From a virus: a DNA stretch of 39,200 nucleotides. Every line of letters begins with the position of its first letter. The first letter of the stretch is position 1. Of this stretch, positions 28,634-34,588 are shown piece by piece. Location of the stretch: IMG/VR virus record IMGVR_UViG_3300042197_002149, positions 1-39,200 of that record. One strand, given 5' to 3'. The translations under genes and the position numbers were made by a program. The notes under the pieces were generated by a model. That model worked only from the letters and a program-made list of their open reading frames with translations. It ran no database searches and had not been told where the DNA came from.

Positions 28634-28751
28634 GAGCTGTGGATTGAATTGTGTTACCAATGAGATGGAAGAGTTCCCCTGTATTATACCTTAAAGATGG
28701 GGAGAGTATAAAGAACAGGAGAAGAATGATCGGGAAAATGTTCTTCTTCAT
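28626..28751 (-). CDS. 41-residue putative membrane peptide
   Basis: An ORF beginning MKKNIFPIILLLFFILSPSL, a clear N-terminal signal or membrane helix after two lysines, followed by about 20 polar residues. Its ATG overlaps the TGA of the 104-residue gene (TGATG), and its end overlaps the next ORF by 8 bases. These couplings favour a real gene. Against it, a TATAAT box (28683-28688) lies within it, so the stretch may instead be a promoter region. Confidence 0.45.
   Translation of the reverse strand: MKKNIFPIILLLFFILSPSLRYNTGELFHLIGNTIQSTAHD
28683..28688 (-). promoter_or_regulatory. -10 box TATAAT before the HicA-like pair
   Basis: The minus strand reads GGTATAAT about 50 bases before the ATG at 28633. 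No good -35 lies 16-18 bases upstream. It could be an activator-dependent promoter for the HicA-like pair, or chance. Confidence 0.4.
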
Positions 28752-29065
28752 CAGTTCAGGCGCATACCATCGAAGAAAGGAATCACGTCGTTGTTGTAGC
28801 GAATGAACCACTCAAAGTTCTTTTGGAAAATGTACTCACCAGGGCAGCCATGCTCAGCGAGAATAGCATTAAGGCGAGACTTTGTGGTGTTGGTACGATA
28901 GCCACAGGAATCAAGTTCAATCCAAGTCTCACCAATGCGAGCGATCAGATGACCGTGGAGATACACATCGCTGGAGTTAGTATAAGAAATCACCTGAGTG
29001 TTTGCACACTTGAAGTCAACACCATTGGTGATAGCGTTGTTCATTTGGCGTTCGATCTTCCGCAT
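28751..29065 (-). CDS. 104-residue conserved cyanophage-type protein
   Basis: The protein starts MRKIERQMNNAITNGVDFK and contains YLHGHLIARIGETWIELDSC, GYRTNTTKSRLNAILAE and FEWFIRYNNDVIPFFDG, an alpha/beta protein I recognise only as a phage hypothetical. The frame is open up to 29194 but would then read through the promoter cassette, so I place the start at 29065; Met at 29044 is an alternative. The leader between cassette and start has a GC-rich inverted sequence (GAGGGGGAG against CCCCCCCTC) that may fold. It is coupled to the 41-residue ORF. Confidence 0.7.
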   Translation of the reverse strand: MRKIERQMNNAITNGVDFKCANTQVISYTNSSDVYLHGHLIARIGETWIELDSCGYRTNTTKSRLNAILAEHGCPGEYIFQKNFEWFIRYNNDVIPFFDGMRLN

Positions 29066-29127
29066 GAGAGTGTAGAGAAAGGGTTGGTGGTGGTGAGGGG
29101 GGGTCGTTCCCTCCCCCTCATGTGGCC

Positions 29128-29187
29128 AATATACGGCAGCCAGGGGGCCCTTACAAGGGGGCTTGTGCAGCCTTGTGGACTGGCACA
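29128..29187 (-). promoter_or_regulatory. PeSL-like cassette A (stem-loop plus promoter)
   Basis: The minus strand has an imperfect hairpin with TGTG and CACA ends (29164-29187), then -35-like TTGTAA, 17 bases, and -10 TATATT (29128-29133) followed by GGCC. It is the most upstream control element for the 104-residue gene. Confidence 0.65.
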
Positions 29188-29199
29188 GTGGCATCCTGA

Positions 29200-29319
29200 T
29201 TAGTCTTTAAGAAAGCAGACAATCTCACCGGATTCAATATCATTCAGCAGTTGCAATAGATCGTTGCCAGTGGTAGAGAATTGATCCAGGACTTGAATGA
29301 AAAACTGTTTGCGAGTCAT
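29200..29319 (-). CDS. 39-residue protein, MTR family
   Basis: A tiny ORF beginning MTRKQFFIQVLDQFSTTGND and ending EIVCFLKD. It shares the MTR start, the T-T-G-N centre and the LLxxLxxIE end with the 44-residue ORF at 27589-27723. It lies just upstream of cassette A and 29 bases after the 57-residue ORF. It is likely an all-helical peptide of unknown role. Confidence 0.65.
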   Translation of the reverse strand: MTRKQFFIQVLDQFSTTGNDLLQLLNDIESGEIVCFLKD

Positions 29320-29348
29320 GGTAAGATGTGCGATGTTTGTGTTAGAAA

Positions 29349-29522
29349 TCAACCTTCAAGAAGTTCAGGATAGTATTCCTCAACCTCAGCAATCAGTTCT
29401 TCATCGCTATAACCTTGCAGACTTTCTTCAATCTGATCGCCTACAAGTCGCATCAAATCTTTGGTGGACATGTTGTCAAGAATACGATCAATGTATGCTT
29501 CTAGGAGTTCTTGGCGGTTCAT
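29349..29522 (-). CDS. 57-residue conserved cyanophage protein
   Basis: An acidic helical ORF starting MNRQELLEAYIDRILDNMS, with GDQIEESLQGYSDEELIAEV and ending EYYPELLEG. I recognise this peptide family as common in cyanomyoviruses, often in the same variable region. An in-frame start at 29564 would add 14 residues that overlap the previous gene; the ATG at 29522 fits the family start better. Function unknown. Confidence 0.75.
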   Translation of the reverse strand: MNRQELLEAYIDRILDNMSTKDLMRLVGDQIEESLQGYSDEELIAEVEEYYPELLEG

Positions 29523-29563
29523 AGAATTGTCGGAGTTGGAATGTGGATTAGGAAGGGCAATCA

Positions 29564-29773
29564 TCAGACAATGAAGTTAGAATCAGGATCAAATGTAACC
29601 TCGGAAATGACATCAAACTCATCAGTCATTTTCACATAATTCCACTCATTGTCATTCTCACCTTGCTGATAAACATGAATGAAATTGTCGGAATCTTGCT
29701 TTACATAACAACCATCATAATTCTCCTCATCATAAACATAACCTGCAGCGATCAGAGCATCAGTGAATGTCAT
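29564..29773 (-). CDS. 69-residue small protein behind cassette B
   Basis: The protein starts MTFTDALIAAGYVYDEENYD and has YVKQDSDNFIHVYQQGENDN, then NYVKMTDEFDVISEV: an acidic alpha/beta domain, possibly with a short beta sheet. The open frame extends to 29821, but those first 16 codons translate the repeated leader (giving PYIGHVER), so the true start is at 29773, just behind the SD-like GAGAGGA. No function is recognised. Confidence 0.75.
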   Translation of the reverse strand: MTFTDALIAAGYVYDEENYDGCYVKQDSDNFIHVYQQGENDNEWNYVKMTDEFDVISEVTFDPDSNFIV

Positions 29774-29797
29774 GGGGTGATTCCTCTCAACATGGCC

Positions 29798-29858
29798 AAT
29801 ATACGGTGGATCTGGGAGCAAGTCTAGTGGGTGTGTGCCACCTTGTTGACTGTCACAC
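29798..29858 (-). promoter_or_regulatory. PeSL-like cassette B (stem-loop plus promoter)
   Basis: The minus strand has GTGTG and CACAC arms (about 29833-29858) overlapping the stop of the upstream gene, then a 4/6 -35 (TAGACT), 17 bases and -10 TATATT (29798-29803) with GGCC. The leader GGCCATGTTGAGAGGA supplies the ribosome site for the gene at 29773. Confidence 0.75.
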
Positions 29859-30112
29859 TACACCAGGACGTGACGATAGTCCAGCGATTTAATACACCAA
29901 CCAGTCGCAGCTGTGATCTCTTCGACTAGATCCTCCTCATCCACAGCTTCCCAGATTTGTCCTACTGTGTCAGAAGTTACCATCTCTTGGTATTCTTGCC
30001 ATTCCTCATCTGTGCCACGGAGAATGTCATTATCCTCAGTGAAATCAAACTCGATGGATGTAACTTGGAATTGCATTGTTCGAGGGTGAATGTGTTGTTT
30101 AATCAGAGACAT
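29858..30112 (-). CDS. 84-residue acidic conserved cyanophage protein
   Basis: An ORF starting MSLIKQHIHPRTMQFQVTS and running through IEFDFTEDNDILRGTDEEW, with many Asp/Glu. The ATG at 30112 shares its A with the TAA of the upstream gene (TAATG), which favours this start over Met13. The C-terminal GWCIKSLDYRHVLV looks like a buried beta strand. The last codons overlap the stem-loop of cassette B. I recognise it only as a phage hypothetical; an acidic DNA mimic is possible but unsupported. Confidence 0.7.
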   Translation of the reverse strand: MSLIKQHIHPRTMQFQVTSIEFDFTEDNDILRGTDEEWQEYQEMVTSDTVGQIWEAVDEEDLVEEITAATGWCIKSLDYRHVLV

Positions 30113-30273
30113 TAGACGGATGGGGTGACGTTAATCTCCTTAACATTCAGTCCACAGAGCTGATTGTAGACACGGTTAAGAATCAATTTATCGGCAGACT
30201 TTGCCTTGCTTTTCTCATACCAAACAGTAACACATCCGTCGTAGGTTTCAACTTGCACACGATAGTTTTTCAT
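30112..30273 (-). CDS. 53-residue small beta-rich protein
   Basis: An ORF starting MKNYRVQVETYDGCVTVWYE, then KSKAKSADKLILNRVYNQL and KEINVTPSV. The pattern of strand, basic helix and strand suggests a compact alpha/beta fold. The stop codon overlaps the next ATG (TAATG), and the start lies three bases after the preceding stop, so it belongs to a coupled group headed by cassette C. No function is recognised. Confidence 0.7.
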   Translation of the reverse strand: MKNYRVQVETYDGCVTVWYEKSKAKSADKLILNRVYNQLCGLNVKEINVTPSV

Positions 30274-30276
30274 GAT

Positions 30277-30444
30277 TCAGTATGCAGAAACAGTGGTGAA
30301 AATGATGCCAGTCTCGTTATAGCGAAGATCAACATCGCACTGGTATTCTTCACTCAAATTGTATGCGATGTCATAAGCTCTGTCGAGATCAGTAGTGTGA
30401 TTCTCCCAGGGAGCTGCGTGGCACTTGATGTCAACTCGGGTCAT
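30277..30444 (-). CDS. 55-residue small protein behind cassette C
   Basis: The protein starts MTRVDIKCHAAPWENHTTDL, followed by AYDIAYNLSEEYQCDVDLRY and ending IIFTTVSAY. I set the start at 30444; upstream in-frame codons (MAMLRGTQ) come from the repeated leader GGCCATGTTGAGAGGA and are probably untranslated, although in this case the leader ATG is in frame. It is the first gene of a coupled group that runs down to 29858. Function unknown. Confidence 0.7.
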   Translation of the reverse strand: MTRVDIKCHAAPWENHTTDLDRAYDIAYNLSEEYQCDVDLRYNETGIIFTTVSAY

Positions 30445-30466
30445 TTGTGTTCCTCTCAACATGGCC

Positions 30467-30525
30467 AATATACGATGCCTGGCTGCCCTGTGGGGGCACT
30501 TGTGGCCAGTCTGTGGACTGGCACA
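30467..30525 (-). promoter_or_regulatory. PeSL-like cassette C (strong stem-loop plus promoter)
   Basis: This cassette has the best hairpin: TGTGCCAGTC and GACTGGCCACA arms around CACA (30501-30525), ten pairs with one bulge. The -10 is TATATT (30467-30472) followed by GGCC. No good -35 is visible, so an activator or the GGCC element may matter here. Confidence 0.65.
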
Positions 30526-30532
30526 GGGTAGA

Positions 30533-30805
30533 CTATACCATCACAAGTTGTTTGGTAGGTTGAACAGAATAGGTGAAATGTGCTGCCGTTACAGATGCAC
30601 CAGCGAGACCAATTTCATCAACAATTTTCCATGAATCTTTAGTTTCTTCGATGACAATGTAACCGAAAGTGCCAGCGATGGGCATTTGCTCTAGACCACA
30701 CTTTTCTGCTTGTCGTTGTGTGGTAAAATACTCTTTACGATTCCACCAACCGTTGCGAGCAACATTATCAGAAGGACCAAAGCTGATGCAAACGTAGTTA
30801 GTCAT
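30533..30805 (-). CDS. 90-residue conserved protein, unknown function
   Basis: The protein starts MTNYVCISFGPSDNVARNGW, then WNRKEYFTTQRQAEKCG, GTFGYIVIEETKDSWKIVDE and a C-terminal AAHFTYSVQPTKQLVMV. It appears to be a small alpha/beta protein with a beta-rich centre. The open frame extends to 30886, overlapping the upstream gene, but the ATG at 30805, 28 bases after that gene's stop, is more likely. I know no function. Confidence 0.7.
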   Translation of the reverse strand: MTNYVCISFGPSDNVARNGWWNRKEYFTTQRQAEKCGLEQMPIAGTFGYIVIEETKDSWKIVDEIGLAGASVTAAHFTYSVQPTKQLVMV

Positions 30806-30833
30806 GGTTTTGTGAGTTAGAGTGAAGAATGAA

Positions 30834-31070
30834 TCAGAAGTGTGCTTCAGACCAGTCAAGTTTATCGCTGTACTTTGCGATGCCATCGTAACAACGACCT
30901 GCCATCAGATCATCACCATCAGCAATATAACCTTTGAGAAACTCGAAGCAGTATTTAATACGCAACTCGGGTGCAATCGCAGCGAGTTGTTGTTGCTTAC
31001 GCTGATAAGCTGCGTTGTAAGCAAACATCTCCCGATCTTCAATGCTGACGGTGTGAAATTTGCGATCCAT
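30834..31070 (-). CDS. 78-residue helical protein behind cassette D
   Basis: An ORF starting MDRKFHTVSIEDREMFAYNA, then YQRKQQQLAAIAPELRIKYC and GYIADGDDLMAGRCYDGIAK. It is probably all-helical, with a basic first helix. The start lies just behind the leader GAGAGGG of cassette D. It is followed 28 bases later by the 90-residue gene. I cannot assign a family. Confidence 0.7.
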   Translation of the reverse strand: MDRKFHTVSIEDREMFAYNAAYQRKQQQLAAIAPELRIKYCFEFLKGYIADGDDLMAGRCYDGIAKYSDKLDWSEAHF

Positions 31071-31094
31071 GGGGTGATCCCTCTCAACATGGCC

Positions 31095-31140
31095 AATATA
31101 CGACGGATGGCCCCCTAGGTCAAGGGGCTGAACGATCAGC
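31095..31140 (-). promoter_or_regulatory. PeSL-like cassette D (stem-loop plus strong promoter)
   Basis: The minus strand has a GCTGA-TCGT-TCAGC hairpin (31127-31140) overlapping the upstream gene end, then -35 TTGACC (31118-31123), 17 bases, and -10 TATATT (31095-31100) followed by GGCC. This member makes the promoter reading of the whole family convincing. Confidence 0.85.
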
Positions 31141-31318
31141 GTATTTTATGAGTGAAATTGCGTTTCATAAGATTCTTGCATACCACAAATCTTTCCCACT
31201 CTCTATCACTAAAGTTGTCAGATGCGTATGGGATACCAACAATGTAAGCACAAGCTTTGTTGATTCTTTCTTCTATCTGTGCAGTGGAGAGTGATGCGAT
31301 CAGTGCAAGTTCAATCAT
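31136..31318 (-). CDS. 60-residue small helical protein
   Basis: An ORF starting MIELALIASLSTAQIEERIN, then KACAYIVGIPYASDNFSDRE and ending KRNFTHKIR. The N-terminal helix is hydrophobic but short, so membrane insertion is uncertain. Its start overlaps the 30-residue ORF by 8 bases, and its end overlaps the hairpin of cassette D. No family assigned. Confidence 0.7.
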   Translation of the reverse strand: MIELALIASLSTAQIEERINKACAYIVGIPYASDNFSDREWERFVVCKNLMKRNFTHKIR

Positions 31319-31403
31319 CTTTGTTTAAGTAATCAAAACGCTTGGAGAATAGAACAAAAAAGAACCACGCAAATGCTGCTGAGATGATAAGGAAATAGAT
31401 CAT
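31311..31403 (-). CDS. 30-residue single-pass membrane peptide
   Basis: A very short ORF, MIYFLIISAAFAWFFFVLF followed by SKRFDYLNKDD: one clear membrane helix with a basic, then acidic tail. The ATG overlaps the TGA of the 147-residue gene by four bases (ATGA), and the end overlaps the next gene by 8 bases. Double coupling plus an ideal membrane helix support a real gene. It may act in the host membrane; its role is unknown. Confidence 0.65.
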   Translation of the reverse strand: MIYFLIISAAFAWFFFVLFSKRFDYLNKDD

Positions 31404-31843
31404 TTCGCATAAAGGTAACCACCAGACCAATCAGCATTTTCCAGCAGGTATTCACGATCAGCAATCAATCGCAGATCATAACGAACACCCTTGGCAGGAG
31501 CTTTCCAAGATGCAGACTTGTACAGCTGTCCAGTTTGCTTATCAACGAAAGCATGAACAGAGCGACCACCACCACCATCAATCATGATGATTTTGTGATA
31601 CTTTTTACCAGTCTCAATAGTATAGTCAATGTCACACTTACCAGACTTCAGTTCTTCAATCTTACGCAGATGATATTGTGTCTGCACAGAATCAGAACCA
31701 TCATAGGTAAAGTTATAGTTCTCAGCGGAGCGTTGATGAGAACGAATCGAATACTGACGATAGTTATCTTTCAGTGCTTCAATCAGCAGACGAGTATTCT
31801 TAAGGACCGAATCTGCAATGGTTCGTTGTGCTTGGAGTTGCAT
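31400..31843 (-). CDS. 147-residue conserved cyanophage protein
   Basis: The protein starts MQLQAQRTIADSVLKNTRLL, has a long basic helical half, and then a conserved beta half: KKYHKIIMIDGGGGRSVHAF, VDKQTGQLYKSASWKAPAK and GVRYDLRLIADREYL. I recognise the YHKI...SVHAFVDxxTGxxYK block from many cyanomyoviruses, but it has no known function. The frame is open to 31891, where the extra residues (PYIGHVERN) translate cassette E; the ATG at 31843 is preferred. Confidence 0.8.
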   Translation of the reverse strand: MQLQAQRTIADSVLKNTRLLIEALKDNYRQYSIRSHQRSAENYNFTYDGSDSVQTQYHLRKIEELKSGKCDIDYTIETGKKYHKIIMIDGGGGRSVHAFVDKQTGQLYKSASWKAPAKGVRYDLRLIADREYLLENADWSGGYLYAK

Positions 31844-31864
31844 TGGATTCCTCTCAACATGGCC

Positions 31865-31924
31865 AATATACGGGATCTGGCTGCCCAGCACAAGGGGGCT
31901 TGTGACACTTATTCAAGTGGCACA
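31865..31924 (-). promoter_or_regulatory. PeSL-like cassette E (stem-loop plus promoter)
   Basis: The minus strand has a hairpin with TGTG/CACA and CACTT/AAGTG stems around GAAT (31901-31924), overlapping the 3' end of the 68-residue ORF. A weak -35 (TTGTGC), 17 bases, and -10 TATATT (31865-31870) followed by GGCC complete it. Confidence 0.7.
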
Positions 31925-32115
31925 GGGGGTGTCTCTCCTTCTATTTCAGATGATCTAGGCTGCGGTGCGATTGTATCAACTTTCACATTGTTCACATAAA
32001 TTGCAACTTCACCTTGCAATTCTGTTGCATAATGTTGACCTAACAGGTATGCTTCTTCAAGTGAACTGCAATGGTGATGATTGATGCCATTACTGATAAA
32101 GAACTCGTCTTGCAT
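31909..32115 (-). CDS. 68-residue small protein, unknown function
   Basis: An ORF starting MQDEFFISNGINHHHCSSLE, then EAYLLGQHYATELQGEVAIY and VNNVKVDTIAPQPRS. It seems to be a small alpha/beta protein with a polar, Pro-rich tail of about 18 residues that is encoded partly by the cassette E hairpin. The tail may have been acquired when the cassette inserted. It lies 26 bases after the nucleotidyltransferase-like gene. Confidence 0.65.
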   Translation of the reverse strand: MQDEFFISNGINHHHCSSLEEAYLLGQHYATELQGEVAIYVNNVKVDTIAPQPRSSEIEGETPPVPLE

Positions 32116-32141
32116 TGTTTTACTCTAACTGTTCTATTTAA

Positions 32142-33059
32142 TTACCAATCTTTGGGTTTGGTGAAGTTATAGTGAGAAAAGATGCGACGATTGACCAACT
32201 TAAACGAACCAAACTCATTGGAATGTACATAACCCTCATGACCTGGGATACAATCAATATCAAGATCAAGCTTTGCATCAACTTGATCACCTGTAATCTC
32301 AATTCCCTCCATGATTAACAGTTTCGCTTGCGTCAACAGATCAAACAACCACAGCAAATTGCCGTCGATGCAATCAATTACATGATTTTCTCGGATGCAC
32401 TTATTGATTGCAATTTTCAGTTCTTCTTGTTCTTTTTTGGTCTCAGGGTACTTAACAAAATTGCTAATCACACTTGCCAGACCAAGAATAAAATCAATTC
32501 GACGAGAACGGGTGGCAAACTGTGCATCTGGATTGATAAAACGAGTGCGAAGAAAATTGTATTTGAGATGCTCTGGAATGTCAAAAGATGCGGTGAGTTC
32601 TTTCATAGAATCACCAAAATACGAAGTATGTGCTACAAATACGATAGAAGTGTCGAGAAAAGTAACATCTGCACAGTCAAAAGAATACGAAAGAGTATTC
32701 GGAGTGAACGAATGTTTGCCACCATAACCAATAAAGTCACCCTGATAAATGCCATCAACTTGAGGCAATACTTCCAGGCAAGTGTGAAGAATAGCTGCAA
32801 CTTTCTGATTGTTACCATGATTTCTCTCAATGCAATCATGAGTATAATTAATCTTTACTTTGACTTTGTTGAATACACTCTTGGTGCCAACAAAAAACTT
32901 ACCATTCTCGGGATTTGTGCCGAATACGATAGCAGGAGCGCCATCATACTTCACACTACAACTACCTTTACAGTTACGCAGATAGTTGATAGTATCCTGT
33001 ACAGCTTTCTTACCAAGCAGTACAGAATCTTCGGGATGTTCGAGGTGAGTGTTCTTCAT
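32142..33059 (-). CDS. putative covalent nucleotidyltransferase / ligase-like protein (DUF6267-like)
   Basis: A 305-residue protein. Residues 35-46 (SVKYDGAPAIVF) match the KxDG nucleotidyl-binding motif I of ATP-dependent ligases and capping enzymes, with Lys37 as the likely AMP acceptor. GIYQGDFIGYGG (103-114) fits motif III, EGYVH (275-279) motif IV and FKLVNRR (286-292) motif V. A helical region of about 100 residues lies between. I associate it with a phage family of unknown function (DUF6267). Its substrate, RNA, DNA or protein, is unknown. The start MKNTHLEHPEDS at 33059 lies only six bases after the -10 box, so the message may be leaderless. A 254-codon frame on the other strand is a shadow. 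Confidence 0.75.
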   Translation of the reverse strand: MKNTHLEHPEDSVLLGKKAVQDTINYLRNCKGSCSVKYDGAPAIVFGTNPENGKFFVGTKSVFNKVKVKINYTHDCIERNHGNNQKVAAILHTCLEVLPQVDGIYQGDFIGYGGKHSFTPNTLSYSFDCADVTFLDTSIVFVAHTSYFGDSMKELTASFDIPEHLKYNFLRTRFINPDAQFATRSRRIDFILGLASVISNFVKYPETKKEQEELKIAINKCIRENHVIDCIDGNLLWLFDLLTQAKLLIMEGIEITGDQVDAKLDLDIDCIPGHEGYVHSNEFGSFKLVNRRIFSHYNFTKPKDW

Positions 33060-33065
33060 GTGGCC

Positions 33066-33099
33066 ATCATACAGCAAAAAAGGGGTCTGTAAAGACCCC
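33066..33099 (-). promoter_or_regulatory. promoter nested in a terminator hairpin
   Basis: The minus strand has a terminator-like hairpin GGGGTC-TTTACA-GACCCC followed by six T (33076-33099). The loop TTTACA (33088-33093) is also a 5/6 -35, with a 16-base spacer to -10 TATGAT (33066-33071), followed by GGCC. The same DNA probably ends the upstream transcript and starts the nucleotidyltransferase-like gene. Confidence 0.75.
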
Positions 33100-33109
33100 A
33101 TGTGACAGT

Positions 33110-33268
33110 TTAAGAATCGGCACACTCTTTGAGTTCTTTCACACGTTCATGACGTAGCTTCAGAAGATCACGATAACGCTTGTGCTGTTCTTTTGTGAGT
33201 TGAAAATAGTTGCGATGCCACTCAGTACGCAACTCTTTCATTTCTTTCATTACTTCAGAAGATTTCAT
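33110..33268 (-). CDS. 52-residue basic coiled-coil protein
   Basis: An ORF starting MKSSEVMKEMKELRTEWHRN, then YFQLTKEQHKRYRDLLKLRH and ending KELKECADS. It is almost entirely one charged helix, likely a coiled coil, rich in Arg, Lys and Glu. I recognise the YFxLxKEQHKRY segment from cyanophages. It follows the 39-residue ORF by two bases and ends ten bases before the terminator hairpin. Function unknown. Confidence 0.75.
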   Translation of the reverse strand: MKSSEVMKEMKELRTEWHRNYFQLTKEQHKRYRDLLKLRHERVKELKECADS

Positions 33269-33270
33269 AA

Positions 33271-33390
33271 TCAGTAATCGTATTCAGCGTTGATGTATTC
33301 GTTGAAGTCAAACTTGTCATCATAATCTTCAACAATGTCAAAGATTTCGCCAGGCATGTCTTGAATCTCAGACCAAAGCTCGTCGAACAT
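33271..33390 (-). CDS. 39-residue acidic conserved cyanophage peptide
   Basis: A tiny ORF, MFDELWSEIQDMPGEIFDIV, then EDYDDKFDFNEYINAEYDY: about 13 acidic and one basic residue. I recognise this peptide from cyanomyoviruses. It is the first gene behind the strong promoter at 33415-33444, which suggests early and high expression. Such small acidic phage proteins often bind a host protein; no target is known here. Confidence 0.8.
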   Translation of the reverse strand: MFDELWSEIQDMPGEIFDIVEDYDDKFDFNEYINAEYDY

Positions 33391-33414
33391 GGTTTGTCTC
33401 TCAGGAACAAGGCC

Positions 33415-33444
33415 ATAATACATGGGATGGGGGTCGCGTGTCAA
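33415..33444 (-). promoter_or_regulatory. strong sigma70 promoter with GGCC motif
   Basis: The minus strand shows perfect -35 TTGACA (33439-33444), an 18-base spacer and -10 TATTAT (33415-33420), followed by GGCC and a leader with GAGAGA before the ATG at 33390. The -35 overlaps the stop region of the 76-residue gene. Confidence 0.85.
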
Positions 33445-33671
33445 CTTAGTGGACGGTTCTGCAATTGGCCATTATCTATGTGAATGTAAATGGGTTGATC
33501 ATCATTCCAATGGCGAATTACGCCCGCAACGATAAAACAATTAGTAAGAAGATAAGTGATGAATATAAAAGTCCGTATACGAGCCACGTTGTCTGCTTCT
33601 CGGTCATCTTTACCTGCCTTTTCTCCTATTGCTTTTGCCCAAAGTCTCCAATGAGTGTTATTATTTTTCAT
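33441..33671 (-). CDS. 76-residue membrane protein, conserved in cyanophages
   Basis: An ORF starting MKNNNTHWRLWAKAIGEKAG, then KDDREADNVARIRT, with one membrane helix FIFITYLLTNCFIVAGVI (about residues 35-52), followed by RHWNDDQPIYIHID. The basic side before the helix predicts a cytoplasmic N-terminus. I recognise the KxDREAD...RTFIFxTY pattern from cyanophages. It overlaps the oxygenase stop by four bases (ATGA). Function unknown. Confidence 0.8.
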   Translation of the reverse strand: MKNNNTHWRLWAKAIGEKAGKDDREADNVARIRTFIFITYLLTNCFIVAGVIRHWNDDQPIYIHIDNGQLQNRPLS

Positions 33672-34249
33672 GATAAATTAAATGCGATTGAAATACGATC
33701 CTCATCCGATTGATTTGGTTCAACAAGATGATGTAAATGTGCTGGGAATAACACTAAAACTCCTTCTTTTGGAATAAACTCAAAGGTGTAATCATAATTA
33801 TGTTCTTTTTGCACTTCTTTATCTATTGAGTTCAATAAATTATGCTCAACGAAATTATGTGGATTATGAAATACCAATTTTCCACAATTATCTGGCGCTT
33901 TTATCCAAAATACACCAGATAAATTACACCTAGGGTGACAGTGAGAAACATTATAATTATTTTTCTTGTTAATATTGATCCACATATTATCTAAATTAAA
34001 TTTAAGATTGTAGTGAGTCAACGATTGAAAAGTATTGTTTAAAATATAATTCCTAAACTCTAAAAATGATTCTTGATTATGAAAATCTGATGGAGATTGC
34101 CAACCTCCACGATTACTAAATTGAACACTTTCTGTGGTTGATTGATAGTTATAAATCCATTCAATTAAATCGTTACGAATGTAACTGTATAAATCACACT
34201 CAGTTTTTGTAATAATTGATGGAAATACTGTATAATTATGCACTCTCAT
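33668..34249 (-). CDS. 2OG-Fe(II) oxygenase (2OG-FeII_Oxy_5 type)
   Basis: A 193-residue dioxygenase with the full family signature: NVSHCHPRCNLSGVFWIKAP carries the proximal HxH ligands, KLVFHNPHN follows, and EGVLVLFPAHLHHLVEPN then DEDRISIAFN supply the distal His and the 2-oxoglutarate-binding Arg. It is more typical than the copy at 26328-26888. The family hydroxylates proteins or nucleic-acid-linked substrates in cyanophages, but the substrate is not established. It overlaps the genes on both sides by four bases, in a dense coupled operon. Confidence 0.88.
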   Translation of the reverse strand: MRVHNYTVFPSIITKTECDLYSYIRNDLIEWIYNYQSTTESVQFSNRGGWQSPSDFHNQESFLEFRNYILNNTFQSLTHYNLKFNLDNMWININKKNNYNVSHCHPRCNLSGVFWIKAPDNCGKLVFHNPHNFVEHNLLNSIDKEVQKEHNYDYTFEFIPKEGVLVLFPAHLHHLVEPNQSDEDRISIAFNLS

Positions 34250-34422
34250 TTTTCTGTGAGTTTGTTTATGTTCTTAAAGTCTGATTTATTTACAACAACA
34301 CAAACATCCTGTGATCTATGCTTTCCTTTGACCACAAGTATAGAAAGAGAGTGATCACAAATAAATGTGACCACTCCTACAACTTCTTTATACTTAACAG
34401 TCTCACCCTCAGCAAACTGCAT
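34246..34422 (-). CDS. 58-residue small beta-barrel-like protein
   Basis: The protein starts MQFAEGETVKYKEVVGVVTF, then ICDHSLSILVVKGKHRSQDV and CVVVNKSDFKNINK: five short strands typical of an SH3-like or KOW-like barrel. The start is fixed by GGAGG seven bases upstream; the open frame runs further up to 34473. It lies within the end of the 59-residue gene (14-base overlap) and overlaps the oxygenase start by four bases. Confidence 0.7.
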   Translation of the reverse strand: MQFAEGETVKYKEVVGVVTFICDHSLSILVVKGKHRSQDVCVVVNKSDFKNINKLTEK

Positions 34423-34588
34423 CAAGATCCTCCATAAATATCCAATCGTCAGGCTCTTCACCATCAACAACAAACTCTAGATACAGTGCATCAGCATCAT
34501 CTAAACGATCTTTATCCACTAGATAACACATTTGATGATTCCAATGATCTTCAATTTCAACCAGGATTTGACGATGTAGATTAGTCAT
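34409..34588 (-). CDS. 59-residue acidic conserved cyanophage protein
   Basis: An ORF starting MTNLHRQILVEIEDHWNHQM, then CYLVDKDRLDDADALYLEFV and ending EEPDDWIFMEDLDAVC. It has about 17 acidic residues. It overlaps the 93-residue gene by four bases and the next gene by 14, and the SD of that next gene lies inside its coding sequence. I recognise it as a cyanophage hypothetical with no known role. Confidence 0.7.
   Translation of the reverse strand: MTNLHRQILVEIEDHWNHQMCYLVDKDRLDDADALYLEFVVDGEEPDDWIFMEDLDAVC

Noticed and set aside
28823-29203. A 126-codon plus-strand open frame
   Set aside because: It is antisense to the 104-residue gene and cassette A, with no ribosome site or family features.
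29774-31891. N-terminal extensions containing PYIGHVER or MAMLRG in the genes behind the cassettes
   Set aside because: They are translations of the repeated cassette DNA. The same peptide appears in unrelated genes because the DNA repeats, and ATGs with SD-like GAGAGGA lie just downstream.
32328-33092. A 254-codon plus-strand open frame
   Set aside because: It is fully antisense to the nucleotidyltransferase-like gene, whose ligase-type motifs are clear. The plus-strand product has no recognisable motif and no promoter.
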